From NCBI GenBank assembly GCA_002254895.1, contig NJDF01000069.1:1-5909 (forward strand): DNA of 5,909 nt, written 5' to 3'. This DNA comes from Thermoprotei archaeon ex4572_64 (GTDB taxonomy: Archaea > Thermoproteota > Thermoprotei > Thermoproteales > Thermocladiaceae). Position numbers and translations under genes: made by a program. Shown here piece after piece: positions 5,746 through 5,909 of this stretch. Below the pieces are notes generated by a model. It made no database searches. It was not told the origin of the DNA and was given only the letters and a program-made list of their open reading frames with translations. The stretch's first letter is position 1, and every line of letters begins with the position of its first letter.

Positions 5746-5754
5746 ATATATAAG
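5746..5754 (-). promoter_or_regulatory. TATA box for rqcH
   Basis: The minus strand reads CTTATATAT, a strong archaeal TATA box. Its centre is about 26-27 nt from GTG 5724 but only about 17 nt from TTG 5733. This supports GTG 5724 as the start of a leaderless transcript. Confidence 0.6.
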
Positions 5755-5806
5755 TACTACTTAACCCACATCTATACCTATTATGTCTAGATTTTTACAT
5801 GTTTAA

Positions 5807-5813
5807 TTTATAT
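5807..5813 (+). promoter_or_regulatory. TATA box for the divergent gene at the right edge
   Basis: TTTATAT is centred 28 nt before ATG 5838, again consistent with a leaderless start. Together with the rqcH box it makes 5734-5837 a compact divergent promoter region. Confidence 0.5.
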
Positions 5814-5837
5814 TCCTTTAACGTTAATGCAGTGTTG

Positions 5838-5909
5838 ATGATGAGGTTAATTCTAAATATCTATCAGAGTGATAACGAGTACATTGTAGAGACACCTAAT
5901 GGTGTAGTT
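5838..5909 (+). CDS. Unidentified gene, first 24 codons
   Basis: An open frame starts at ATG 5838 (a second ATG follows at 5841; in-frame GTG 5832 and TTG 5835 are possible earlier starts) and runs off the window end. Only MMRLILNIYQSDNEYIVETP plus four residues can be read: a first beta strand, then a turn and a second strand. That is too little to assign a family. A TATA-like box at the expected distance supports it as a real gene, transcribed divergently from rqcH. Confidence 0.5.
   Translation, partial: MMRLILNIYQSDNEYIVETPNGVV

Noticed and set aside
5836..5843. TGATGATGA resembling a box C of an archaeal C/D guide RNA
   Set aside because: No matching box D (CTGA) at a suitable distance, and the bases are explained by the ATG-ATG start of the edge gene.
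1..5909. CRISPR arrays, insertion sequences, tRNA or rRNA genes
   Set aside because: No regularly spaced repeats, transposase motifs, tRNA cloverleaf signature or rRNA-like sequence was seen on either strand.

Overview
The window looks like a piece of an AT-rich, probably thermophilic archaeal chromosome, most likely Thermoproteota (Crenarchaeota) or a relative. The evidence is a eukaryote-type ribosomal protein eL33 (L35Ae), an archaeal NFACT/RqcH protein, an AMMECR1 protein, an MtrH-type tetrahydropterin methyltransferase domain, AGA/AGG and ATA codon preference, and TATA boxes about 26-28 nt upstream of start codons with no leader. The species cannot be fixed from the sequence alone.

Layout. 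At 1-399 (+) is the C-terminal part of a multi-pass site-2-protease-like (M50) membrane protein. It converges, with an 8-nt gap, on a leftward cluster read from about 3539 down to 408: AMMECR1 (3539-2865), a thioredoxin-fold protein with a C-terminal Cys cluster (usual start 2727, real N-terminus probably near 2890), ribosomal protein eL33 (2280-1993), and a 530-aa fusion of an MtrH-like methyltransferase with a corrinoid-binding module (2000-408). eL33 appears to have its own internal promoter, and the fusion gene overlaps its end by 8 nt. The region 3540-3807 has no convincing gene but is rich in inverted repeats: a 13-nt dyad next to a TATA box, an 8-bp hairpin with a competing 9-bp partner, and a bulged hairpin. 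Upstream, also leftward, is an RqcH/NFACT protein (5733-3808). It is transcribed divergently from a gene starting at about 5838 that is cut by the window end.

How the genes fit together. RqcH (nascent-chain tagging on stalled ribosomes) and eL33 (large subunit) are translation-linked. AMMECR1 and the Trx-fold protein have no established biochemical role here. The MtrH-corrinoid fusion should move a methyl group between a tetrahydropterin and its own cobalamin. It is the most distinctive gene, because no Mtr complex and no substrate methyltransferase is visible. Other points worth checking are an apparent deletion of about 45-50 residues in the RqcH N-terminal domain, a DR to ER change in its tRNA-binding motif, and the missing canonical start codon of the Trx-fold gene.
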